Below are positions 1 through 6,527 of a stretch of DNA of 9,851 bases, piece by piece. The notes beneath the pieces were generated by a model. The model saw nothing but the letters and a program-made list of their open reading frames with translations, made no database searches and was not told the DNA's origin. The position numbers and the translations under genes were made by a program. Each line of letters opens with the position of its first letter. Within the stretch, counting starts at the first letter, position 1. The stretch comes from an uncultured Porphyromonadaceae bacterium (GTDB lineage Bacteria; Bacteroidota; Bacteroidia; Bacteroidales; Muribaculaceae), in NCBI GenBank assembly GCA_905202215.1, contig CAJKRG010000069.1, forward strand, positions 1 through 9,851, given 5' to 3'.

Positions 1-63
1 CCATCTCCGACTTTTTGGCCTGTGTTTTCACATATGTTATTAAACAACCTCTTAAACGACTTC

Positions 64-855
64 TTATTCGCCCGCAGACTCCGGTGCGAGCCATATCGAA
101 AGCGACGCGAGGGCCTGGCGGTGGAGCATTTCCAATCCGTTTTTTGTCTTAGCCCCGTGAGCGGAGGCCCTGCGCAAGAATTCTGTTTCCTCAGGATTGT
201 AGACCATGTCGAAACATACAGCTCCCTCAGGAAGGAGATCGAACGGTATCGCCGGACATCGTGATATATCGGGTGCGGTGCCGAGAGGCGTGCAGTTGAC
301 AACTACAGGGTGTGTCTCCATGATATCTGGCGTGAGATCTGTGTAGAGCAGTGTGTTGGTATCTTTACTGCTTCGTGAAACCTTGATCGGTTTCAGACCG
401 AGCTGCTTCAGGCCTTCGAAGGCGGCTTTTGATGCACCTCCCGTACCGAGCACGAGTGCGCCTTTGCCTTTCATACCCTCGACAAGCGGCCGCAGACTTT
501 CACGGAAACCTTCGACATCGGTATTGTAGCCTTCGAGACGGAGCACACGGCCTGTGTCGTCGCGGATTATTTTTACTGTATTGACGGCGCCGATGGCGGC
601 TGCCACGCCTTCCGTTTTATCGAGATATTCCATAACCGTCTCTTTGTAGGGAGCGGTGACGTTAAAACCTTTGAGTCTCGGGTTTAGTAGCACGAGCGAG
701 TAAAGAGCCGCCGGATCGAGCGTTGGCAACTCGAAATTCTCATATTTCAGATTTTTCCCTTCACGGGCAAATTTTTCGGTAAAAAAGGTCTTCGAAAACG
801 AGTGCCCGAGCGGGTACCCGATCAATCCGAAATCCACGTCTGACAGACAGTCCAT
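64..855 (-). CDS. aroE: Shikimate dehydrogenase (NADP+), AroE
   Basis: Cytosolic enzyme of the shikimate pathway that reduces 3-dehydroshikimate to shikimate with NADPH, on the route to chorismate and aromatic amino acids. The 263-residue length is normal for the family. Visible motifs: the substrate-binding GHSFS (S19, S21); NVTAPYK with the catalytic lysine K71; AVNT near residues 90-93; GYNTD with the catalytic partner D113; the Rossmann loop GTGGAS (137-142); VSRSSK (159-164), where the basic residues that prefer NADP+ usually sit; NCTPLG (187-192); and a C-terminal GLEMLHRQA with Q247. The only methionine near the N-terminus gives this start. It begins 2 bp after the stop of the large NTPase gene, with no clear promoter of its own, so it is probably cotranscribed and perhaps translationally coupled. 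No terminator is visible in the 63 bp left before the window edge. Identification is secure. Confidence 0.96.
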   Translation of the reverse strand: MDCLSDVDFGLIGYPLGHSFSKTFFTEKFAREGKNLKYENFELPTLDPAALYSLVLLNPRLKGFNVTAPYKETVMEYLDKTEGVAAAIGAVNTVKIIRDDTGRVLRLEGYNTDVEGFRESLRPLVEGMKGKGALVLGTGGASKAAFEGLKQLGLKPIKVSRSSKDTNTLLYTDLTPDIMETHPVVVNCTPLGTAPDISRCPAIPFDLLPEGAVCFDMVYNPEETEFLRRASAHGAKTKNGLEMLHRQALASLSIWLAPESAGE

Positions 856-857
856 AT

Positions 858-3758
858 TTATACACCCTCTGTAAGGGCTTTATTTATATTGTTAATAAAA
901 TTAGCGACTTCATTGTCTACCGTTCCGGTCTCTTTGGCCGACTGTTGCCATATTTTAGCATTCTCAAGAGCCGTACTCCACTGTTTTTTAGAGACATAAA
1001 GGTATGTCAGACCCTTGGATACCATATATATTTTAAGGTCGTTGAGGCCACTGAGAATCATGGGTTCTTTGTGATTCTCAAGAACATCGATAAGTATGTC
1101 GCGATTCTCGAATTCTTTTGTCTTGTACAGTGTATAGCTGTAGACGACCATAAATTCAATCAATGATTCGTCCATCAAAGCTCCGTGCGCATATATGCTT
1201 TTAAAAGAACGGTCTGCGATGTTGTACGCACGCTTTGTATCGTTCTTATTCAGCAGAGCAATGGCTGTAAACATGTCGATAAGAGCCTGATTGAAGTCAT
1301 CGGCGTAATTCGCTTCGTTCAGCGCTATCAGTTTGTCGTATTCCTTAGACGTGAACAGATTTTGAGCCTCTAAGAGAATTGAAGTTCGTTCATCCTCTTT
1401 TTTGATGTCTGAATTGTCTATGAAATTAGATGTAAGCCATTTGCCGTCTTCTATTTGATTCAGGAATCCTGCCACATAGCTCAGCCGTTGATAGTACTCT
1501 TTGAGGTCCTTTTTAGAATATTCGGCGAGATCATCTTCTCTTGTAGCAAGAAAAGATTGGATTGAGTATGAATCCCTAAGACGCCTGTAGGCCGGTGGAA
1601 TATTTGGCTCTTCGGCTTGCCGCATGCTGTAGCCGGCTTTGTACAAGGCTTTCCAATATTCGATTCGTTGATCCTGAGTTAGCCTCATGTCGGCTCCTAT
1701 GTAGCTTACCCAATAATAGAGGTCTTTCATCATTCCTGCCGAGAAATACAATGGGAGTAGTATTCGAACCTGTCTGCTGAGGTGTTCGTTGTCTTCAAGT
1801 ATTTTGTCGGTATCAAGATTGCCTAACTTATCAGTGTGCTTTTTTGAAGCCGTCAGAAGCCTCTCGAAATATGCAGCAACCTTATTTCTGACCGGAGTCA
1901 GACGGCCCCCTAAGGTCGCTTCTATCGCTTTGGTATGCGTGGGAGTCGGCAGAAACAATTCCTTGTCACGGGTGCCGCATATATTGATGACGTATGGGCG
2001 TACCGTAGCCCATGCCAGAGGCGACGGTTTGAATATAGCCTTTATTTCTTCTTCTGTGAGGCCGTTTGGCGATACAGCGAGAGCCGCGAGCGCATTTACT
2101 GCAATTTCAGCTTCATCACCGGCGAACTGCTCTCTTATGTTGTTTATAAGTACTTCATATAATTGCTGTATGGTTTCCACGGCCGTCAGTTCGCTTATGT
2201 ATCGGTCGAGTTCTTCGAACGAGCCGAAACATACCATGAGGTTGAGCACATATGAAAGCAGCAGCGGGTTGCCACCTACATTGGAAAAGACTATTTTGTC
2301 GCGTTGCACACCGTTCCCATCGAGCTGTTTGCCGTATTGAGCAAGGTAGTTTGTCACGAAGTCACGAGCTTGGCCGGCAGTAAGATTCCCTACCGTTATA
2401 TCTGTTGTTTTGCCAACACTCTTAAAGTAGTCCTGAACCGATGAGCCGGTCGACGATGTGCTTATGAAACGGATATGAGGCAGGAATGTCAGCGAATTAA
2501 GGCAGTCGAGTGCCACGGTGCGGTCTATATAGTCAAGATTATCGAGTGCTACTATAAGTGGCCGCCCCGGCTTTTTCTTCAGGTGCTTGTCTAAATCGGT
2601 GTATGTCTGCTTGACCGACGAAAGCCGCACGTCGGTTATCGCATTCGCCATAGAGGTCGCAAATGCCTCTCCTGCCTTCTCCTGATTTCCGAAAGCCATT
2701 CGTATGTTGGTGGCAATGGCTAAAAACGGTATTTTTATGAGCATCCATACCAGTGAGAAGAAACAGCCGAGCATCTGCTTGCGCTCGCTTTCCTTTCGGG
2801 TCTTGCCTCCTGATACATAGAGTAGTTCGGCGAGTATGAACTCCAGAATCTCTGCTGAGTCCGATGAGCTTGAGCAGTCGAAATATACCACAGCCGGGCT
2901 GTCGGGCTGTTTGCGTAGGTCGCCGATGATTCGGGCGAGAATGTGCGATTTGCCACGTCCTTTATGGCCGGTGATGTTCAGATGCCTGCTGTTGGGCGAG
3001 GCATACCATTTGCGCCAGTCTTTGTCGTAGAGGCTTATGTCGAATAATGATTTTGAGCGACTTTCAAGTATCAGATTCTGTTCTATGGCCGTGCGGTCGT
3101 ACGACTCGACGTTTTCGGCCGGATACTCTTTGTCGAGGAAGACGCGGAGTTCTTTGATTACAAGGTCGGCAAGCTTTCTGGGGTCAGGATATGTGTAGAC
3201 GCTGAAAGTGCTCTGCGCCCTGATTTTTTCTTTCAGGGCGTTTAGTTTGCGCTCGCCTTCCGAGCCTGCCGTTTCGCAGAATTCGGGCTTGGTCTGGGCC
3301 TTATCCTCCCTTAGGAAAAACGCAGCATTTATGGCGGGATTTTCGCTCCCGCACTGCGAGAGGGCGGCATATTGCATCTCCATCTCGGTTATGCTCATGC
3401 CTTTGGACAGGGCGTCGCCGAGCCAGGGGTACTGCCGCTGCAGGCTTTCGGCAAAGCCCCCGAGGTCGGATTCGGAGGGAATCCAACCGTAGCGGTTGCC
3501 CAGTATGCCGATGAAGAACGGGCGGGAGTTGTCGATTTCCCGCATACATGTTTCGAGCACACGTCCTTGCCGGGCAGATGTCTCTGTTATGCCCCAGCGG
3601 AGGTCGATGGGCACAAACTCAACGCCGCGCTCCTTGCAGAGTGCCTTAATCTGTGGGAATATGAGGGTTAGGGCATCGCGCTCGGCGTTCATATCCGCGA
3701 AAGTCGAGGATATGAACACGCGGAGCTGACGGTGCCGCCGGGCGAAACCGTGATCCAT
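858..3758 (-). CDS. STAND-type P-loop NTPase with N-terminal DUF4062 domain
   Basis: 966-residue multidomain protein. Residues ~11-150 form a DUF4062 domain: VFISSTF (14-20), DM and ERD (22-28), VPIDLRWGIT (49-58), FFIGILGNRYGWIP (81-94) and ITEMEMQYA (123-131). An NTPase module follows: Walker A GHKGRGKS (264-271), Walker B LIVALDNLD (401-409) and the STAND-like GGNPLLL (495-501), then a winged-helix-like region (~550-620). The C-terminal ~300 residues look alpha-helical, probably TPR-like around 795-960. A hydrophobic stretch (329-350) lies between Walker A and B. In the known families, this layout (sensor repeats, NTP switch, N-terminal effector or adaptor) belongs to signalling and immunity proteins, including bacterial anti-phage NLR-like proteins; that role here is inference. 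It starts 15 bp after the small membrane protein gene and ends 2 bp before aroE. The 3' part is more AT-rich than its neighbours. The domain calls are firm, the biological role is unknown. Confidence 0.87.
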   Translation of the reverse strand: MDHGFARRHRQLRVFISSTFADMNAERDALTLIFPQIKALCKERGVEFVPIDLRWGITETSARQGRVLETCMREIDNSRPFFIGILGNRYGWIPSESDLGGFAESLQRQYPWLGDALSKGMSITEMEMQYAALSQCGSENPAINAAFFLREDKAQTKPEFCETAGSEGERKLNALKEKIRAQSTFSVYTYPDPRKLADLVIKELRVFLDKEYPAENVESYDRTAIEQNLILESRSKSLFDISLYDKDWRKWYASPNSRHLNITGHKGRGKSHILARIIGDLRKQPDSPAVVYFDCSSSSDSAEILEFILAELLYVSGGKTRKESERKQMLGCFFSLVWMLIKIPFLAIATNIRMAFGNQEKAGEAFATSMANAITDVRLSSVKQTYTDLDKHLKKKPGRPLIVALDNLDYIDRTVALDCLNSLTFLPHIRFISTSSTGSSVQDYFKSVGKTTDITVGNLTAGQARDFVTNYLAQYGKQLDGNGVQRDKIVFSNVGGNPLLLSYVLNLMVCFGSFEELDRYISELTAVETIQQLYEVLINNIREQFAGDEAEIAVNALAALAVSPNGLTEEEIKAIFKPSPLAWATVRPYVINICGTRDKELFLPTPTHTKAIEATLGGRLTPVRNKVAAYFERLLTASKKHTDKLGNLDTDKILEDNEHLSRQVRILLPLYFSAGMMKDLYYWVSYIGADMRLTQDQRIEYWKALYKAGYSMRQAEEPNIPPAYRRLRDSYSIQSFLATREDDLAEYSKKDLKEYYQRLSYVAGFLNQIEDGKWLTSNFIDNSDIKKEDERTSILLEAQNLFTSKEYDKLIALNEANYADDFNQALIDMFTAIALLNKNDTKRAYNIADRSFKSIYAHGALMDESLIEFMVVYSYTLYKTKEFENRDILIDVLENHKEPMILSGLNDLKIYMVSKGLTYLYVSKKQWSTALENAKIWQQSAKETGTVDNEVANFINNINKALTEGV

Positions 3759-3773
3759 GCCGAGAGCAGTTTA

Positions 3774-4088
3774 TCAGCGGAAAGCCTTACGTATGGCTGC
3801 TATAGAGCCGATGAGTATGTTAAACATAAATACCAGGCTGGTAATCATGCCAATCCACCACCATACGGTATATGCGGAAGTGTGTATGGGGGCTTTCATG
3901 TGTATTGCGCTGTCGAAGAGTGAACGGAGCCAGTTGAATGGCACCCATGCGCCGTGGAAGCCGCCGGCGAACCAGCCATATTCATAACCGGCATCGATGG
4001 TAAACCAGACTGCGATAAAAAAGGCTATGACCAGACCGAATATGTTGCCTAAAAATTGTCCGATTGCTTTTGCTTTTTCGTCATCCAT
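3774..4088 (-). CDS. Small two-helix membrane protein of unknown function
   Basis: 104-residue protein beginning MDDEKAK. It has two hydrophobic helices (about residues 11-30 and 73-97) and a short basic C-terminus (IRKAFR). The loop between them is rich in aromatic residues and glycine (GYEYGWFAGGFHGAWVP, then an NWLRSLF segment). That loop resembles, from memory, small bacterial inner-membrane proteins with a GxxHGxxxPxxxxxSLF-type pattern; none of them has a role I can name. An in-frame TTG at 4163 would extend the frame, but it falls inside the -33 box of the promoter, so the ATG at 4086-4088 is the start. It is the first gene of the unit and lies 15 bp before the DUF4062 NTPase gene, so the two products may act together at the membrane; that is inference from position only. 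Confidence 0.8.
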   Translation of the reverse strand: MDDEKAKAIGQFLGNIFGLVIAFFIAVWFTIDAGYEYGWFAGGFHGAWVPFNWLRSLFDSAIHMKAPIHTSAYTVWWWIGMITSLVFMFNILIGSIAAIRKAFR

Positions 4089-4132
4089 GATACGATTTAA
4101 TTGAGTGTTAATGAAATGGTTCGTCTTGCGCA

Positions 4133-4164
4133 CAAATGTACGACATATATCTGAAATTCGCAAA
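4133..4164 (-). promoter_or_regulatory. Bacteroidetes-type promoter for the membrane protein/NTPase/aroE unit
   Basis: On the minus strand there is a perfect -7 element TACATTTG (4133-4140, consensus TAnnTTTG). A TTTG -33 element (4161-4164) lies 20 bp upstream, which is the spacing expected for the Bacteroidetes primary sigma factor. The predicted transcription start near 4126 gives a ~38-nt leader before the ATG at 4088. This is the best-matching promoter in the window. Confidence 0.8.
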
Positions 4165-4251
4165 TTTCACTGATTTATAGCGCTTCAAGTTACTATGGAG
4201 GCTAAAAAAAGTCGATTTCATGGTTGACGGCGTCGTTTGGTTGCGATCGAA

Positions 4252-5319
4252 TCATTGTCCATGGCAGGTGGTGTATGTGCGCCAGCGGTCGATGAGGGTG
4301 GCCATGTCGGAGGGAACGGGGGCGGTGAAGAACATTTCCTCGCCGGTATGGGGATGACGGAAACCGAGCGTACGGGCATGCAGGGCCTGACGGGGACAGA
4401 TGTTCATGCAGTTTCGTACGAAAGCCTGATATGAAGACGAACGCACGCCGCGGAGTATCTGGTCTCCGCCGTAGCGGGCGTCGTTGAAAAGGGGATGACC
4501 GAGCGATTTCATGTGTACGCGTATCTGATGAGTGCGTCCTGTCTCGAGTACGCATTTTACGACGGCTACGTGTCCGAGAGGTTCTGTCACAGAGTAGTGT
4601 GTGACGGCGCGTTTACCCTCAGGGCCGTCGAGGGGGAAGGTCGTCATCTGCAGCCGGTCTTTCGGAGAACGACCTATATTGGTGGCGACCGTTCCTTCGG
4701 CCGCTTCGGGTACGCCCCATACGACGGCGACGTATTCGCGTTTTGTGGTCTTGTTGAAGAACTGACGCCCGAGATCTGTCTTGGCATCGGGCGTTTTCGC
4801 CACTACCAGCAGGCCCGAGGTATCCTTATCAATGCGGTGTACAAGTCCGAGCCGCGGATCGTTGACATCGTAGTCGGGGGTGTCGCGGAAGTGCCATGCC
4901 AGAGCGTTGACCAGCGTGCCGTCGTAGTTGCCGTGTCCCGGATGTACCACAAGCCCGGCTGGTTTGTTGACTACAAGCACATGGCGGTCTTCATAGACTA
5001 TGTCGAGGGGTATATCCTGGGCGATTATCTCGAATTCATAGCGCGGACGGTCCATGACAACCTGAACCACATCGAGAGGCTTGACACGGTAATTGCTTTT
5101 CACAGGTTTGCCGTTGACAAGTATGCAGCCGGCTTCAGCGGCCTGCTGCACGCGGTTGCGCGACGATTTCTGCAGGCGGGCAACCAGAAATTTGTCTACC
5201 CGCAGCAGTTCCTGTCCTTTGTCGGCCACGAAGCGGAAATGCTCGTATAGCTCGTTCCCGTCGATCTCTATTATTCTGTCGTCGCTTTCGTCTTCTTCTG
5301 CCATTTTGCCGGGTGTCAT
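4252..5319 (-). CDS. RluA/RluD-family 23S rRNA pseudouridine synthase
   Basis: Isomerises uridine to pseudouridine in RNA. By similarity to RluD the likely target is 23S rRNA, helix 69, but paralogues with other targets exist and the site cannot be decided here. The 355-residue protein has an N-terminal S4 RNA-binding domain (~38-85; RVDKFL and GCILVNGK). The catalytic domain follows, with NKPAGLVVHPG (118-128), the signature HRIDKDTSGLLVVAK (161-175) containing catalytic D164, and GRTHQIRVH (261-269). A charged ~30-residue extension precedes the S4 domain. The start ATG overlaps the stop of the PASTA gene as ATGA, indicating translational coupling and supporting this start. It is the last gene of its cluster. 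A T-tract follows at 4204-4210 on the minus strand, but no convincing hairpin precedes it. Confidence 0.93.
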   Translation of the reverse strand: MTPGKMAEEDESDDRIIEIDGNELYEHFRFVADKGQELLRVDKFLVARLQKSSRNRVQQAAEAGCILVNGKPVKSNYRVKPLDVVQVVMDRPRYEFEIIAQDIPLDIVYEDRHVLVVNKPAGLVVHPGHGNYDGTLVNALAWHFRDTPDYDVNDPRLGLVHRIDKDTSGLLVVAKTPDAKTDLGRQFFNKTTKREYVAVVWGVPEAAEGTVATNIGRSPKDRLQMTTFPLDGPEGKRAVTHYSVTEPLGHVAVVKCVLETGRTHQIRVHMKSLGHPLFNDARYGGDQILRGVRSSSYQAFVRNCMNICPRQALHARTLGFRHPHTGEEMFFTAPVPSDMATLIDRWRTYTTCHGQ

Positions 5320-5954
5320 TCAAATATATCGCTCTCGCTGTCGAATATGATATCTTCTGTGTCGCTTCCTATCGAGTCGGTTTCTTCCGGCGCGGGGCCG
5401 TTGCCTACCTCGAGAGTCACTGTTGAGGTGACGGGTATAACGGAGCCTACGGAAAGAGGGGTATCTCCGTATTTCGCTCCCATCACGAGATCGGGAAATT
5501 CCGAAGGCACGTAGACCATGCGGACATCGGTAATGCCGATGCCGCGCAGATACGACATGGCCTGCCTCGATGACACATTCCCTGTGAGAGGCATCGATAT
5601 AGTCACCTGTTTGGGCGAAAACGCCGTTACGGTGACATAAACCTGACGGTCGCCTTTGACCACGGCGCCGGCTTTGGGCCATGATTCCACGACGGTGCCC
5701 GGGGCTATGTTGCGGTCGTAGATTGAGTCGGAGATCTCGATATTCAGACCGTTGGCGGCAAGGAGCGCTCTGGCCTCGTTGTAGCTTTTCTGTTTTATTT
5801 CGGGCACAACAGAGGTCTGGCCGTGCATGGTCCAGTAATCAAGAAAGAGCAATACGGCCCACAGCAGCACGAGAGCGACCACGATGATATATACAAGGTT
5901 CGCTATGACGGGATGCTTGATCCGGAAGCTGTTGAGAGTATCGAGAAATTTCAT
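5316..5954 (-). CDS. Membrane-anchored PASTA-domain protein
   Basis: 212-residue single-pass membrane protein: a short cytoplasmic N-terminus with basic residues, a transmembrane helix at ~17-39, then two PASTA repeats outside the membrane (~48-111, beginning VVPEIKQKSYNEA, and ~115-185), and an acidic, serine-rich tail (190-212). PASTA domains in other proteins bind peptidoglycan or muropeptides and occur in penicillin-binding proteins and serine/threonine kinases. Here no kinase or transpeptidase domain is present, so a structural or sensing role at the cell wall is the most one can infer. The start overlaps the stop of the upstream carbonic anhydrase-like gene (ATGA), and its stop overlaps the start of the pseudouridine synthase gene (ATGA), so all three are probably made from one message. 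Confidence 0.88.
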   Translation of the reverse strand: MKFLDTLNSFRIKHPVIANLVYIIVVALVLLWAVLLFLDYWTMHGQTSVVPEIKQKSYNEARALLAANGLNIEISDSIYDRNIAPGTVVESWPKAGAVVKGDRQVYVTVTAFSPKQVTISMPLTGNVSSRQAMSYLRGIGITDVRMVYVPSEFPDLVMGAKYGDTPLSVGSVIPVTSTVTLEVGNGPAPEETDSIGSDTEDIIFDSESDIFE

Positions 5955-6478
5955 TTGGTTTCAGGCTCGTCGTACCACTTGGAGTACATGAGGTAGTTTT
6001 TGGCAATTTTCACGTTGATTTCGCGGGCCTGTGCCGGGTCGACCATCTTTATGAATTTGGCCGGAGCGCCGCCCCAGAGTTCGTTGGGACCGATCTGCGT
6101 ACGCGACAGCACTACCGAACCGGCAGCAACGATTGCTCCTTCGCCTACCACGGCATCATCCATTACCACCGCTCCCATTCCGATAAGTGCGAAATCGTGG
6201 ATTTTGGAGCCGTGGATGGTCACATTGTGTCCTATGGACACATCGTTGCCTATTTCGATGGTTGATTTCTGATAAAGGGTGTGGAGCACAGAACCGTCCT
6301 GAATGTTTACACGGTCGCCGATCGTGATTGTGTTCACATCGCCGCGTAGCACAGTGTTGAACCAGATAGAGCAGCCGTCGCCCATGGTGACGTCGCCGAT
6401 GATTGTCGCGTTTTCGGCAAGGAAACAATCCTTGCCCATTTTAGGCGTGAAGCCGCGCAAAGGTATGATGAGAGCCAT
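5951..6478 (-). CDS. Gamma-class carbonic anhydrase family protein (left-handed beta-helix)
   Basis: 175-residue hexapeptide-repeat protein expected to fold as a left-handed beta-helix trimer. It keeps residues characteristic of the archaeal enzyme Cam: the arginine of LRGD (R45), QDG (Q60, D61), and the three zinc-ligand histidines at H66 (VLHT), H84 and H89 (in SIGHNVTIHG), with the Cam spacing between the last two. A C-terminal helix follows from ~146. The family (also annotated YrdA/PaaY-like) includes true CO2 hydratases and members with no proven activity, so metal binding is well supported and carbonic anhydrase activity only likely. It is 49 bp downstream of the aminopeptidase gene, with no clear promoter in the gap, and its stop overlaps the PASTA gene start. 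Confidence 0.92.
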   Translation of the reverse strand: MALIIPLRGFTPKMGKDCFLAENATIIGDVTMGDGCSIWFNTVLRGDVNTITIGDRVNIQDGSVLHTLYQKSTIEIGNDVSIGHNVTIHGSKIHDFALIGMGAVVMDDAVVGEGAIVAAGSVVLSRTQIGPNELWGGAPAKFIKMVDPAQAREINVKIAKNYLMYSKWYDEPETK

Positions 6479-6486
6479 TTTTTCAG

Positions 6487-6514
6487 ATTATGGATTAAAG
6501 ATTATGAATTATGA
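6487..6514. repeat. Short degenerate ATTATG repeat between aminopeptidase and carbonic anhydrase genes
   Basis: Three copies of ATTATG (starting at 6487, 6501 and 6508), each followed by GATTA, AATTA or AGGG. They fill most of the 49-bp spacer. No promoter or terminator could be made from it, and its role is unknown. Confidence 0.5.
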
Positions 6515-6527
6515 GGGTGACAATGAA

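Noticed and set aside
1..63. Start of another minus-strand gene after aroE
   Set aside because: An ATG on the minus strand lies at the very edge (2-4) after GGAG, but fewer than two codons are inside the window, so nothing can be said.
1789..2340. 183-residue plus-strand open frame inside the NTPase gene
   Set aside because: Antisense shadow of the NTPase. The opposite strand keeps a continuous, motif-bearing frame over 2.9 kb.
4201..4251. Possible terminator after the pseudouridine synthase gene
   Set aside because: There is a run of seven T on the minus strand (4204-4210), but the only hairpins I can build upstream have about 3-bp stems.
4495..5250. 251-residue plus-strand open frame
   Set aside because: Entirely antisense to the pseudouridine synthase gene, whose motifs are unmistakable. 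The plus-strand translation has no recognisable domain and there is no promoter in front.
6479..6527. Separate promoter for the carbonic anhydrase-like gene
   Set aside because: The gap contains TAATCTTT-like strings on the minus strand, but none fits TAnnTTTG with a -33 box at the right spacing.
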